Below are positions 8,448-19,000 of a DNA stretch of 54,439 bases, piece after piece. Each line of letters begins with the position of its first letter. Position 1 is the stretch's first letter. Source of the DNA: a virus. Location: positions 1 to 54,439 of IMG/VR virus record IMGVR_UViG_3300025102_000037; one strand, given 5' to 3'. Both the position numbers and the translations under genes were made by a program. The notes below the pieces were generated by a model. It did not search any database. It saw only the letters and a program-made list of their open reading frames with translations, and was not told where the DNA came from.

Positions 8448-10141
8448 TGGAAATACCCCCGGAAATGAAAGATGATTTTAGGAATCACTTGTGGGCGTGC
8501 TTTAAATATTTAGGTTTGGGTGAACCAACACCCGTACAGTATGCTATGGCAGACGCTCTTCAGAACGGCCCTAACGACATGCAGCTTCAAGCTGGGCGGG
8601 GCTTTGGTAAATCTGTTATTACCGCCTGTCTAGCCTCGTGGTTCCTTGTACGGGACCACAACTCAACCATCATGGTTGTGTCTGCTACCGGCAACAAGGC
8701 GGTAGAATTTATTAGCATGACACGCAGGATTTTAGATCTTGTTCCTTATTGTGAACATCTTAGACCCGGAGATCATACAACCGATAATGCCTTTGGCTTT
8801 AATGTAGAGTCTCGTACTCGTATCGGGCAGGATAAGTCCTGCTATGCCAAAGGTATTACTGCCCAGATTACAGGGTCGCACGCAGAGTATCTTATCTTTG
8901 ATGATGTAGAGATTGAAGGTAACTGTGAGACGGCGGTCACTAGGCAGAAACTATTAAATAAATGTCTTGAAGCAGAACAAATTCGGAACGTGGGTGGGCG
9001 TGTTATCTTTCTAGGCACACCTCAAATTAAAGATAGTATCTACAACCAATTAAAAACTGGCTACCCAGTGGTTAAATTCCCTGCAATTATGCCAGACAAG
9101 AATGTAGAATCTGAATGTGAGGATGTTTCGCCATGGATCTTTGAGCAAGGCTTTGAAGCTGGAGATCCTACGCAGCCAGAAAGATTCAGTATGGAGACTC
9201 TAATGGAGCGTCAAGCAAAGGTAGGACCCACGCTCTTCAGTCTCCACTACAAACTAGATACTAGTCTGGCTGATAAAGATAAGTACCCACTTAAGTTACA
9301 AGATCTTATTGTATTAGATGTAAACCCTGATCTAGCTCCCGAGAAGATTGTATGGGCTACGTCTGACCCGAATAGGAAAATCCCATCCTTTGGTATGTCT
9401 GGTGATTGTATTTATAATCCTATGTGGGTATCAAATCAGTTTAATGAGTATCAAGATAGAGCAATGTTTGTTGACCCCTCTGGTAGAGGTAGGGATGAAA
9501 CGGGTATTTGCATTGCTAGTTTTAGTAATGGTTACATCTTTGTTCACGAATTGTTGGGTTTAGAGGGAGGCTATGAAAGATCAGTTCTCCAAAAGATAAG
9601 TAAGCTAGCTTACGAATATGATGTTAATCATGTTAGAATTGAATCTAATTATGGTGATGCTATGTTTAATTCTCTACTCCGTCCTGTCATTACAGAGATC
9701 TGTGGACAGGTAGCAATTCAAGAGTATAGGGTAACTGGTCAGAAGGAACGCAGAATGCTTGCTGCTCTGGAGCCTACAATGGCTCAGCACAGGCTTGTGT
9801 TCGATAAGAAGCCCGCGAGGGATGAAACGAACCAGAGGCAGCTCACACGGCTCACAGACCGCCGTGGAAGCCTCACACATGATGACCGCGTAGATGTCCT
9901 GTCTGCGGCGTGCTCCTACTGGGAAGAACGACTCCATGTTAATGTGGATTCTGTTGTTCAGAAGAGAAGAGAGCAGGCACATCTAGATACTATCGAAGAA
10001 TGGAAGTCTGATAGAAGAGTAGAGGGAATGTTTAGCTCTAGATTGTCTGGAGCTTTGCGTCATAATGATGAAATTTATCAACGAAACCAGCCTAAACGAG
10101 TAGGGAAATCTGGTAGAATGCAATGGGGAAGGAGAGTCTAA
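8447..10141 (+). CDS. Terminase large subunit (T7 gp19-like DNA maturase B)
   Basis: 564 residues from the ATG at 8447; the upstream TTG at 8444 is unnecessary. The packaging ATPase shows Walker A at residues 49-56 (AGRGFGKS), a coupling/adenine region, and Walker B at 149-155 (LIFDDVE). The nuclease domain shows the first acidic residue in MFVDPSGRGRDETG (D343) and a late acidic cluster HDDRVDVLSAA near residue 480. This matches the T7-type terminase, which pumps DNA into the prohead and cuts the concatemer. Stop and next start overlap (TAATG). Here the terminase pair lies between the tail genes and the internal virion proteins, not at the right end of the late cluster as in T7. Confidence 0.93.
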   Translation: MEIPPEMKDDFRNHLWACFKYLGLGEPTPVQYAMADALQNGPNDMQLQAGRGFGKSVITACLASWFLVRDHNSTIMVVSATGNKAVEFISMTRRILDLVPYCEHLRPGDHTTDNAFGFNVESRTRIGQDKSCYAKGITAQITGSHAEYLIFDDVEIEGNCETAVTRQKLLNKCLEAEQIRNVGGRVIFLGTPQIKDSIYNQLKTGYPVVKFPAIMPDKNVESECEDVSPWIFEQGFEAGDPTQPERFSMETLMERQAKVGPTLFSLHYKLDTSLADKDKYPLKLQDLIVLDVNPDLAPEKIVWATSDPNRKIPSFGMSGDCIYNPMWVSNQFNEYQDRAMFVDPSGRGRDETGICIASFSNGYIFVHELLGLEGGYERSVLQKISKLAYEYDVNHVRIESNYGDAMFNSLLRPVITEICGQVAIQEYRVTGQKERRMLAALEPTMAQHRLVFDKKPARDETNQRQLTRLTDRRGSLTHDDRVDVLSAACSYWEERLHVNVDSVVQKRREQAHLDTIEEWKSDRRVEGMFSSRLSGALRHNDEIYQRNQPKRVGKSGRMQWGRRV

Positions 10142-10788
10142 TGGTAGCAACACTGGTAGGAATGCAAGTAGCTGGTCAAATTATGGGCAGCATTATGGGC
10201 GGATATGCTCAAGCGGAACAACATGCTAGACAAGATATGCAGTTTAGACAACAGGAGTTTCAGCGTAATCTTGAGGTAGATAGAGTTAATGATATTGCAA
10301 ACCAAAAGAATGCACAAAGACTTATTACTAATAGACAATTGGCTATGTCTGCAGGAAAGCAATATGAAGCTACTTTGCAAGACAACTTACGAGGATTCCA
10401 GGCTAATCAACGAGCTTTATACAATGCATTTGCAGCTAGTAAGTCTTCTACAAAAATGGCATTGGCTGGCAAAAACATGTCAAGTAGCTCAGGAACCGGA
10501 GCAGCTTTATTAAGAATGAGTAAACAGAACGCTAAGATGAGCCATCAAAATTTAATTATGAGTAAAAATATTGCTGATAGAAACGCAGATACTCAGCGTC
10601 AAAATGTATTAAATAGCAGAAACTTAAACATGGAACCCGCGACTCATTTTGTTCCCGGCATTTCTCCAGCTGGCGATCCCGGTGCTGCTATTGCAGCAGG
10701 TTGGATTGGTGCTATTGGAGCAGGTGCTGGGGCTGCAATTGGAGCTGGCATGGGTGGTAGTAAACCTGCACCAGCAGGAGGTGGATAA
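10141..10788 (+). CDS. Internal virion protein B (T7 gp14-like)
   Basis: 215 residues from the ATG at 10141, which overlaps the terminase stop and sits 8 nt after an AAGGAG site; an in-frame ATG at 10123 inside the terminase gene is less likely. The N terminus (VATLVGMQVAGQIMGSIMGG) is a glycine-rich hydrophobic helix. Then comes a long Q/A/R-rich helical region (MQFRQQEFQRNLEVDRV) and a Gly/Ala C-terminal tail. Size and composition match T7 gp14 (196 residues), which is ejected first and forms a channel in the outer membrane. The following genes occupy the gp15 and gp16 positions. Confidence 0.75.
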   Translation: MVATLVGMQVAGQIMGSIMGGYAQAEQHARQDMQFRQQEFQRNLEVDRVNDIANQKNAQRLITNRQLAMSAGKQYEATLQDNLRGFQANQRALYNAFAASKSSTKMALAGKNMSSSSGTGAALLRMSKQNAKMSHQNLIMSKNIADRNADTQRQNVLNSRNLNMEPATHFVPGISPAGDPGAAIAAGWIGAIGAGAGAAIGAGMGGSKPAPAGGG

Positions 10789-13700
10789 TGCCAAGACCAG
10801 ATAACAAACGAGCCAAGCAGGGCAGACCAACAGATCCTAGAACCACAGTGTTTCAGGAAGCGTTTACTCCCAATATGCCATCTGCTCAGCAAAATGTATT
10901 TATTAAACCGGGACCAGAGATTATTGATCAACCATCTAAAACTTCGTACGGAAACATGGTGCCGGGACCGTCTGGTGAGTTAGAGGTTTTAAAGGGAATT
11001 GTTGGTGGATTTAATAAAGGTGTAGATGCCTATAATCGAGTACATCAAGATAGAGTAAAACGCGATAGAGAAAAAGCAGATAAAATTTTTAATCAAGAGT
11101 ATGTAAAGGTAACTCTTGCCGATGGCTCTACTGATATGGTTAAAAAAGGCGGTCGACAGCACACCAAATATTTAGAAGAACAAAAGGTTGATCCCGATAC
11201 AATCACATCTATGACTGATGGTACAGATGTATCTTCTTTTGAGCATAAAAGAGAAAGACTACAAGGTTTATTAGGTGGAATGACTAGAGAGGGTAGGCAG
11301 TATACTAAAACAAAATTAAATAGTGCAGGCAAAGTACATCAACGTAACTTAGATCAACAGGCGGCTAATCAATTAAGAATAGATTTAGCTGGGGCCAAAA
11401 CTGAAACTGAAAGAGAGGCTGTTTTAGATGCTGCTGAAACAAACGGTTATGTAGAAAATGGCGATGAATGGACAATGATTCAAGTTGAGCGGGCTAAGAT
11501 TGCTACTCGACAAGCTGATGCTGCAGAGTCAATGGCATTAAGTGAGTTTGAAAAAGACTGGCGGATGGCATATAACGAAATGGATGTTGCTGACTCTCGT
11601 GCATTAGGAAGAGATTTTATTACTGATAGAATAATCGATAGTGGTGTCTTTGATGATATTCTTAAGGTTAAAGAGTTTGATGCGAAGGGTAACAAAAAAG
11701 ATGAAAAAGATATAAAGGCTGCAAGAGAGTTGGCGTATGACAGTGCTGTTGATTTGCAAGCTAAAATTGAAAATATGGCTGATGATTTTGAAGTAAAGCA
11801 ATCTGAATTGCAAAGACAACATCGGGAGTATTTAGAAAAAGCTAACGATGAGGAATTCTATGCTAACTGGGATGGTATGGATACTGCTAAAAAATTAAAA
11901 AATCTTAGCTCTTGGGAAACAAGATTAAAAACTACTAAAACACGACAGGGATTAGAGTTTGATGAAGATGCTCTAAGGGTCGAAAAAACAAAACTTTTAA
12001 AAGAAATGCTTGATGATTTATCCTCCGATGATACTGGATCTTTATTATTAAGATTAGCAGATGATTTAGGTATTGACGGAGCAACAAACTTTAATGGCAG
12101 AGACTTAGCTGAATTAGTTACAAGAAGATTAGGTGATGCACTTGGCTTAACAGAGCAATTAGAAAATGACAATGTGCATACACAATCTGCATTTAATTCT
12201 GCAGAAGATGCTTTTGTTTCTGATATTGCTACACAACAAGATCGACTTAGAACATTTGTTTTATCTCGTGGTAGTATGAATTTGTACGAGCAGGCAGCAA
12301 TTCAAGAAGAAATTGTTGGTTTAGATACTCGTAAAGACCTATATCAAAAGGCAGATGAAGCAGGCAAGATAAAAATTTTAACCGACCTTAATTTTCTTGG
12401 TCCCCCTACTGATTTAGATGGAGAAATTGGCAGAACACTGGATGGACCTGAGTGGCAAGATCTATATGAAGGCATGGCTCAAGCTCAAGCACAAAGTTAT
12501 GAAGCTAATTTTACAGCGAGAATTAATGAGAATATCAAAGATGTAACATTAGATCCTACAAAACCTTTATTAACTTATGAAGATTGGCTATCAGACACAG
12601 ACTATAGAGTTAGTTATATTGATTCTAGATTAACTTCTTTGGATGGGAATACTGATTTTCTCGTGGAATTTGTAGAAACTACAGATCCAGAAGCTAGAGT
12701 TAAATTGCTGGCAGAGGCATTAGAGGGCAAAGGAAATAGACCTGAAACTATTAGAGCGCTTACTGAAAAAATGTCTCAACAACTAGGCGATGAGCAACGA
12801 AAGTTTGGACAATTATCAAGCTCAGCCAGTAGTGATCTAATGCGGAGGCAAGCAGCAGCAAGGGCTGCATTAGAAAATCAATCTCTTCGAGAAAAAGCAG
12901 TTGCTGCATTAAATAAAAATGGTCTTGATATATCTTCAGTTACGCAATTACCAAAAGATACTGATCATTCAGGTAAGGTTAATAGAGAGGCTTACAGATT
13001 AGTTTCTACAGATGCGTATGTTAATGGTTGGAATGCTTTATCTTCTAGAGCTTTGCCTTCAGCATTATATGATAGCACTACACCGGGTGGTCAAATTCTT
13101 AATACACTTATTTCTGATGAAGGATTTAGACCGGCTCTTGAAGCTCTTCGAGAGGGAGATGTTGCCGCTATCGGTGAGTGGATCACTGGACTAGAAGAAG
13201 ATGGCAAACTGCAGCAACAAGATACACAGGCTGTAGGTGAAATTTTACAAATCTTAGATTATAGTACTTACTCAGGTGCAGGTGGTTTTACTGTTAGAAG
13301 ATATGACACTCCTATTGCAATGAAGTTACAGGCTTCTATGTTAGCTCAAGTTGTTAACTTAGAAGGAAAGACTTATACTATTGATGATCCTAATTTGGTA
13401 GGAACGCCTCAAGAATTTAAGTTTAAAATTACAGAAGCAGCTAACTTTAAAGAAAATATTACCGCTCAAATTTTTGATGCCTTTGGTGAACTTACTGAGG
13501 GTGGAGAGAATGAAAGACAGATAACTTTATTTTATCGTGAACTAATTGAAGATATGTATATTGCTAAAGAACTAGAAGCAATTGGCACTTCAGTTGATGA
13601 TGAAAACGAAAGAAATCAAAGAATGCTTGCTATTGATAGTGGTTTATTCTTACGAAGTCCTGAGTTTGTTCAAGCGGCACAAGAGTTTGGATTGACCGCA

Positions 13701-16022
13701 GACTTTGCTAAAACTATTCAGCTAACTGGTATGATATTTGGCGGTAACTTTGATGAAACTACATTAGCATCTTTGCCTCCAGAATCTCAAAAGTTAGTTA
13801 GAGATGCCCTTGATTATTTCTTAAGTCCTAATAATGGTTCTGTATTCTCAGAACAGCCCGGTTATGTAGGAGCTGAAAAATCTTTTAGAAGATATTTTCA
13901 AGGCGTAATGTCTGATATTCGAGAGCAAGGAGCTAAAATAAGTTACGCAGATCAGCTTAGAGTTTTATACAAATATGCTACTGGCACTGGAATTAATGCA
14001 GATTATATTTTAAATAATCGTATTCAAACACCCAAAGAATCTTTTTCTGATGAGCAAATTGTAGATATCTTGCAACGGTATGTGCCTGCTGATATGGCTG
14101 AAAGACGAGATGCTGAAGAAATGTCAGAGTTTGTATTTAGAGCTATAAACGATAATCAAACCTTAGATGGCATTAATGCTTTTACTATAATGAATGTATT
14201 AAATAGACAAAACGCTGAAGAACGACCCTTTGTTCTTGGTGAATTAGATCCTGAAGCATTATTCTTTATGGCTTTAAAACCATACGAACTTCCGTTTGAT
14301 ATGCGATATGAATCAATGCTTGGTCCTGTAACTGGCTTTATGCCTAGACCTTTTACAAGAAAAGCTGAGTTTGGCGGCAATATTGTTTTTAGTGCAGAAG
14401 ATGCTTTATTTGCTTCATCTATTCAGAAACAATCAGCTGCTCCTTTTGTTAGAAGTTATGTACAACAGCATCAACATCACGATCAATTTGGTGGATTAAC
14501 GGGCGAACAGTTGACACAAGCAGAAGAAATGGCAACGATATTAGCTGAACAAATTTCCAACAGAGATCAATTTGGTCATCCTACAGATTTGCTTACTGCT
14601 ACTGTAGCTTCAGAAATGATTTTAGCTCAAGTCTCTGGTAGAGCATCTGATATGTTAACTAACTTAATGGCGGGTGCGCCTGCGGATATTACTCCTACAG
14701 ATTATTTAGATTTTGCTGGTATTGGACAACTTATCTATACTGCTAGTGCGTATGGAGATACAACAGCTGAAGAGAATATGGCATTTAGATTGCGTGATGG
14801 CACTAGGTTTGCCTCTGTTCCTAATATAAATCCCTTTGGAGAGATCAGTCCTAACCAACAATATATTACAATTGGCGGAAAAACTAGAGTACTGACCTTA
14901 GGAGATATGCAAGAGGGAAGTCTTGGTGGATCTTATATTTATGACAACCCTCAGTCTTTGCCCAATCAATTAGCTGAAGTTTCTCATCTTGTTCGAGATA
15001 CTAAAAGACGGCCCTCTGAAAATCCGTTACTGTCAACAAACAGATATGGTTTTTCTGTATTGCTTGCAGATATGTCTTTAGAAGATCAAAATGAAGTCTT
15101 AACTAGATTAGAAGATAATCAAAATAATATGATTTTAGATTCTTTAGCAGACTTTGGATATATTACAATTAACGATAAAACAGGTATTATTGATATAAAA
15201 GATGATGCCGTACCGGCTTCTACTTTACAAGACGCAGGTATTAGTATTGGTAATATTGATCCTAATCATTTAGTGTCTATTGATGTAGCTTTAGAAATGG
15301 TTCAACAGCCCTTAGAGTTAAAGAAAAGATATTTAGAATACTTAATGGCTGGTAATCAGGGTGCTGACATGAGTGCATTTATGCAGCAAAAAGGTATGAC
15401 AAGTTTAGCTGGATTACCGAGAAGAGTTTCATTGGGCGAAGAAAAAGTAGATTCAAGATTAGGTACTACTCGAACTCAATTTGGTGACTTTGTTGATCCC
15501 GTTACAGGTCAGCGTACTCAACGAACCTATAGACTTCCCTATGAGTATCAACCAATTCAAACCATTAGTCAATTTGATCCAACATATCAACTTGATGAAA
15601 AAGGTCAAATTATTCCAGAAACTTATGTAGAAGGCGGAGATAGAGAAGGATACGGATATGGCGGAGCAAGTAGGCGAAAACTTTTAGGTTTAGTAAGAAC
15701 TGCTACTGCTAATATTGGAAACTTTTTCACTGATGGTGATTCATATGATGCAGCTCTTGAAAGAGGCAGGGCTGCAATGCGGCAACAACCTACTCGGTAT
15801 TTAAGAGATGCTTCTAAATATGATGTTACTGTTGCTAACTTATTAAATATTAGATATAAAAAAGTAGACGCTAATGGCAATCCTTTACAAAGACCCGGAG
15901 TTTCTAGTCCCTTTAGATCACCAGCTCAAAGAATGGGTATAGAGGAATTTGAAGTAGACGAAGAATTGAGAAGGCAATTAGAAGAACAGCAAACACAAGT
16001 TATCCCTGAAGGGATTGGATAA
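10788..16022 (+). CDS. Internal virion protein in the T7 gp15 position, 1744 residues
   Basis: The start ATG overlaps the previous stop (GATAATG). The first 350 residues are highly charged and helical with coiled-coil stretches; the rest is mixed helical with few cysteines and no membrane segments. No enzyme motif was recognised. T7 gp15 has 747 residues, so this protein is more than twice as long. Its place between a gp14-like protein and the giant protein, and its helical character, support a role in the internal core and periplasmic ejection tunnel. Homology to gp15 is inferred mainly from order and composition. Confidence 0.65.
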   Translation: MPRPDNKRAKQGRPTDPRTTVFQEAFTPNMPSAQQNVFIKPGPEIIDQPSKTSYGNMVPGPSGELEVLKGIVGGFNKGVDAYNRVHQDRVKRDREKADKIFNQEYVKVTLADGSTDMVKKGGRQHTKYLEEQKVDPDTITSMTDGTDVSSFEHKRERLQGLLGGMTREGRQYTKTKLNSAGKVHQRNLDQQAANQLRIDLAGAKTETEREAVLDAAETNGYVENGDEWTMIQVERAKIATRQADAAESMALSEFEKDWRMAYNEMDVADSRALGRDFITDRIIDSGVFDDILKVKEFDAKGNKKDEKDIKAARELAYDSAVDLQAKIENMADDFEVKQSELQRQHREYLEKANDEEFYANWDGMDTAKKLKNLSSWETRLKTTKTRQGLEFDEDALRVEKTKLLKEMLDDLSSDDTGSLLLRLADDLGIDGATNFNGRDLAELVTRRLGDALGLTEQLENDNVHTQSAFNSAEDAFVSDIATQQDRLRTFVLSRGSMNLYEQAAIQEEIVGLDTRKDLYQKADEAGKIKILTDLNFLGPPTDLDGEIGRTLDGPEWQDLYEGMAQAQAQSYEANFTARINENIKDVTLDPTKPLLTYEDWLSDTDYRVSYIDSRLTSLDGNTDFLVEFVETTDPEARVKLLAEALEGKGNRPETIRALTEKMSQQLGDEQRKFGQLSSSASSDLMRRQAAARAALENQSLREKAVAALNKNGLDISSVTQLPKDTDHSGKVNREAYRLVSTDAYVNGWNALSSRALPSALYDSTTPGGQILNTLISDEGFRPALEALREGDVAAIGEWITGLEEDGKLQQQDTQAVGEILQILDYSTYSGAGGFTVRRYDTPIAMKLQASMLAQVVNLEGKTYTIDDPNLVGTPQEFKFKITEAANFKENITAQIFDAFGELTEGGENERQITLFYRELIEDMYIAKELEAIGTSVDDENERNQRMLAIDSGLFLRSPEFVQAAQEFGLTADFAKTIQLTGMIFGGNFDETTLASLPPESQKLVRDALDYFLSPNNGSVFSEQPGYVGAEKSFRRYFQGVMSDIREQGAKISYADQLRVLYKYATGTGINADYILNNRIQTPKESFSDEQIVDILQRYVPADMAERRDAEEMSEFVFRAINDNQTLDGINAFTIMNVLNRQNAEERPFVLGELDPEALFFMALKPYELPFDMRYESMLGPVTGFMPRPFTRKAEFGGNIVFSAEDALFASSIQKQSAAPFVRSYVQQHQHHDQFGGLTGEQLTQAEEMATILAEQISNRDQFGHPTDLLTATVASEMILAQVSGRASDMLTNLMAGAPADITPTDYLDFAGIGQLIYTASAYGDTTAEENMAFRLRDGTRFASVPNINPFGEISPNQQYITIGGKTRVLTLGDMQEGSLGGSYIYDNPQSLPNQLAEVSHLVRDTKRRPSENPLLSTNRYGFSVLLADMSLEDQNEVLTRLEDNQNNMILDSLADFGYITINDKTGIIDIKDDAVPASTLQDAGISIGNIDPNHLVSIDVALEMVQQPLELKKRYLEYLMAGNQGADMSAFMQQKGMTSLAGLPRRVSLGEEKVDSRLGTTRTQFGDFVDPVTGQRTQRTYRLPYEYQPIQTISQFDPTYQLDEKGQIIPETYVEGGDREGYGYGGASRRKLLGLVRTATANIGNFFTDGDSYDAALERGRAAMRQQPTRYLRDASKYDVTVANLLNIRYKKVDANGNPLQRPGVSSPFRSPAQRMGIEEFEVDEELRRQLEEQQTQVIPEGIG

Positions 16023-16034
16023 GGAGATTATCAC

Positions 16035-19000
16035 ATGGGAGAAGCGGAACGTAGATTATTCGAAATCGAAGATCTTAAGAATGTTACTAGAGATCTTCGG
16101 AGAAGACATACAACTTTAGACGGCGGCCAGAATAATGGGTTAACGACTGAAGACTATAATCGAAACCGCGCAATGGATGCCCAAGATCGTACGCTTGAAA
16201 CCTTAGAAAGAAACTATGCATACAGTGAGCATACTGCAAACTCTCAAGCGGCTAACGCTAGAGAAGCTGCAACCTATGGGCAAAAACGATTTGGCAAGAT
16301 GAAAGACAATGCTGTAATAGCCAAGTTCCTCGGTCATAGAGATCCTAAAGGTGCTCAGGCTTATAATGATTTTATGTATAAGATTGCTACTCCCGATGCA
16401 ACAGGTAATTTAAAAATTGCAGATCAAAGAACAACTGGTTGGGCCGCTGCTTCTTCCGCCAGTTGGTTCTTATCTAACGCAGAGTTAGAAAGAGGTATTA
16501 CATCTCGAAATGCTAACAATATTAAAATTAATATGAATCTTATGCGAGGCGGTTTACGAGATTATTTTGAAGGCGAAGGTCTTAAAGAATATCGTGGTGA
16601 TGAAGAAATTGAACGAGGAATGGATAGTATCACTGTTGCGGGAGATGGTTGGAATGTAAACCCATTAAACTTTGATGAATCTTTTGATGCTTTTGGATTG
16701 ATGGATTCTCCTGATCTTCAAGCGCTTCGTTATACTGATTCTAATTTTAGTGCCGATACTTATTTAAACGAGATTCAAGAAATTAATCCTGAGTTTGTTT
16801 CTTTAATGAATAAATCCGGCGTTGATATGGATGTTTTAAAACAAACCGGCAACGCTAATGAGTTTTGGTGGAATGTTAACAGAGGCATTGCTATGTTGGG
16901 TGCTGCCAATACTATTGCTCATTGGAAAGAAACAGTTCCAGAATATCAAGAGTGGGCAATGATGGCTAAGGATTTTGTTAGAGATTCTTTAATGAATGAC
17001 CCTGACTTTGCGGGTGAGCTTGTTATTGGCGGGATGTTAGCCTTGTCTACAGGACCTGTTGGAATAGCAGCTCTAACTGGTTTAAAAGTAGCAAAACATG
17101 TTGGCAAGGGTAAGAAGTTTGCTAGAACTTTAGTTAATGCAGCTCGAACCATGAGAAAGGCTGCACAAAAAGCTAACAATGCTTTGCCTCAAAACTGGGG
17201 TCTTAGTATTGGATATGGACTTAGAAAAACTGCTGTAGGTAGATTCTTAAATGTAACTTCAGATGATTTTATTGTAGACGGTATGAAGTTTGGTACCACA
17301 AGAAAATACGGTTCTAAACTTACTGGGTACATGATGGCGGAACTTCCTGCTGGTTTTGTCGAAGAAGGTATTGCTGGAGCATACAATGCTTACAGTATGA
17401 ATCAGACTCAAGTAGGTAGAGATCAAGACCTGTTTAAAGCCTTTATTGATGAGGGTGTTGCAGGGTCTTTGGTTAGAGCTTTTGGTATTAATCCTGCTTT
17501 AAGAAGTATTAACTTTGGTATGAGATACACTGGAGCTAAAGCAGAAAAGTATTTAGTTGATAACTTTGGTAGCATGTTTGATGAAGATGCCGATGGTATG
17601 GGATGGACTCGCAATATTGGTGCATTCTTTCACAGAGCGAAACAAATCACTTCTTTAGATGATACTACTTTCTTATCTAATGAATTAGATGCATTAGATG
17701 TAATGATTGCCTTAGATGAATTAAATATGACTGAGGCAGAAGCGATTGCTGAAATTGAAGGTAGTAATGTACAAGAGCTGGTTAATAAACATCCAGCTTT
17801 GCAAGCAATTGCTACAATGTTAGAGTTTGATAAAGAAGGTAATATTATTGGTAGGGAAACTCTTACTGATGGTAAGAAGGGTGAATTAAAACTTGTTAAG
17901 TTAATTCGTAAAACAAGAGAAGATATTGCCCGGCAAAAATTAGGTATTGATCGTACCGAAGACTTTACCGAACAAGAAGGCGATACCGAAGATGTAAGAA
18001 AGTTTAAAGCTGAGCAAAGAGAAAAGATTGCTAAAGAAGTTAAAGAAGGCACTGTTAGTAAGGATGAATTTAATCTTGCTCTTATGGGGGCCGTCTGGGG
18101 TAAACTGGATAGCGAAGCAAAATCAGCTTCAGAAGCTAGAGCACATAGAGATGCTGCATATTTCCAAATGAGCTTACGATCTTTGGCGTTAGAAAAACAT
18201 CAAGAGATGAAGAAGACTAATCCTAAAGCAACATTCCAAGAAGCCTTTGATGCTGTCTTAGATGATCCCGACTTGTTAATTAAGATGGATCAAGGCGGTG
18301 TTTCTAGAGAAATTGACCAAATTATTGCAGAACAACATCCCGATTTATACGAGACAGCTACAGATGAAAATAGTGGTGAGGAATATTTTGTTCCTAAAAA
18401 AGATACAGAAGATAGAAAGTATAGTGAAGAACTAGCTAAGCATCGCAGAAATGTAGACTTTGATACGCAACTTGCTGCTATTAAAGCACACAGAAAGCGG
18501 CTTGGTATTGTTAAAGATATGCGATTTGCTATTGATGATGCACTGCAAGAAAAAGCAAATACCGCATTCCGCGAGTTAAATAATAAAATTAATCACGAAG
18601 CTAGTTTTAATACTGTTGTTGAATTTATTGAAGCTAACGATGATGGTAGTACGCTTATCATTGACGGAGGCAAAGGTTTAATTGAAGATCTTAATGATGC
18701 TGATATTATTGAAGTAACAGTTAATATGCGTGGTGTTAAAATGCCAATGAGACTTTCTGTGCGTAGACCCAAAGCATTTGAGAGAAAAGGTAGGGGCCAA
18801 ACTCTTAAAACTGTTAAGGTTGAAGTTCAAGCACTAACTGTAGAAAAATATGATAGTGTTAGAGAAATGCTTAACAAGCTTCAAATTGTTACAGGTATTG
18901 ATGAGGTTAAAGCAGCAGAAAAGCTTAGACCTTTAATTAAACAAGCGATTGCAGACAGACTAGGTATTAAAGATGCGTCTGATACTGATCTTGTTGCTAT

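Noticed and set aside
10123-10140. Upstream start for the gp14-like gene
   Set aside because: The ATG at 10141 overlaps the terminase stop and has an AAGGAG site at good spacing; the earlier ATG contains that site.
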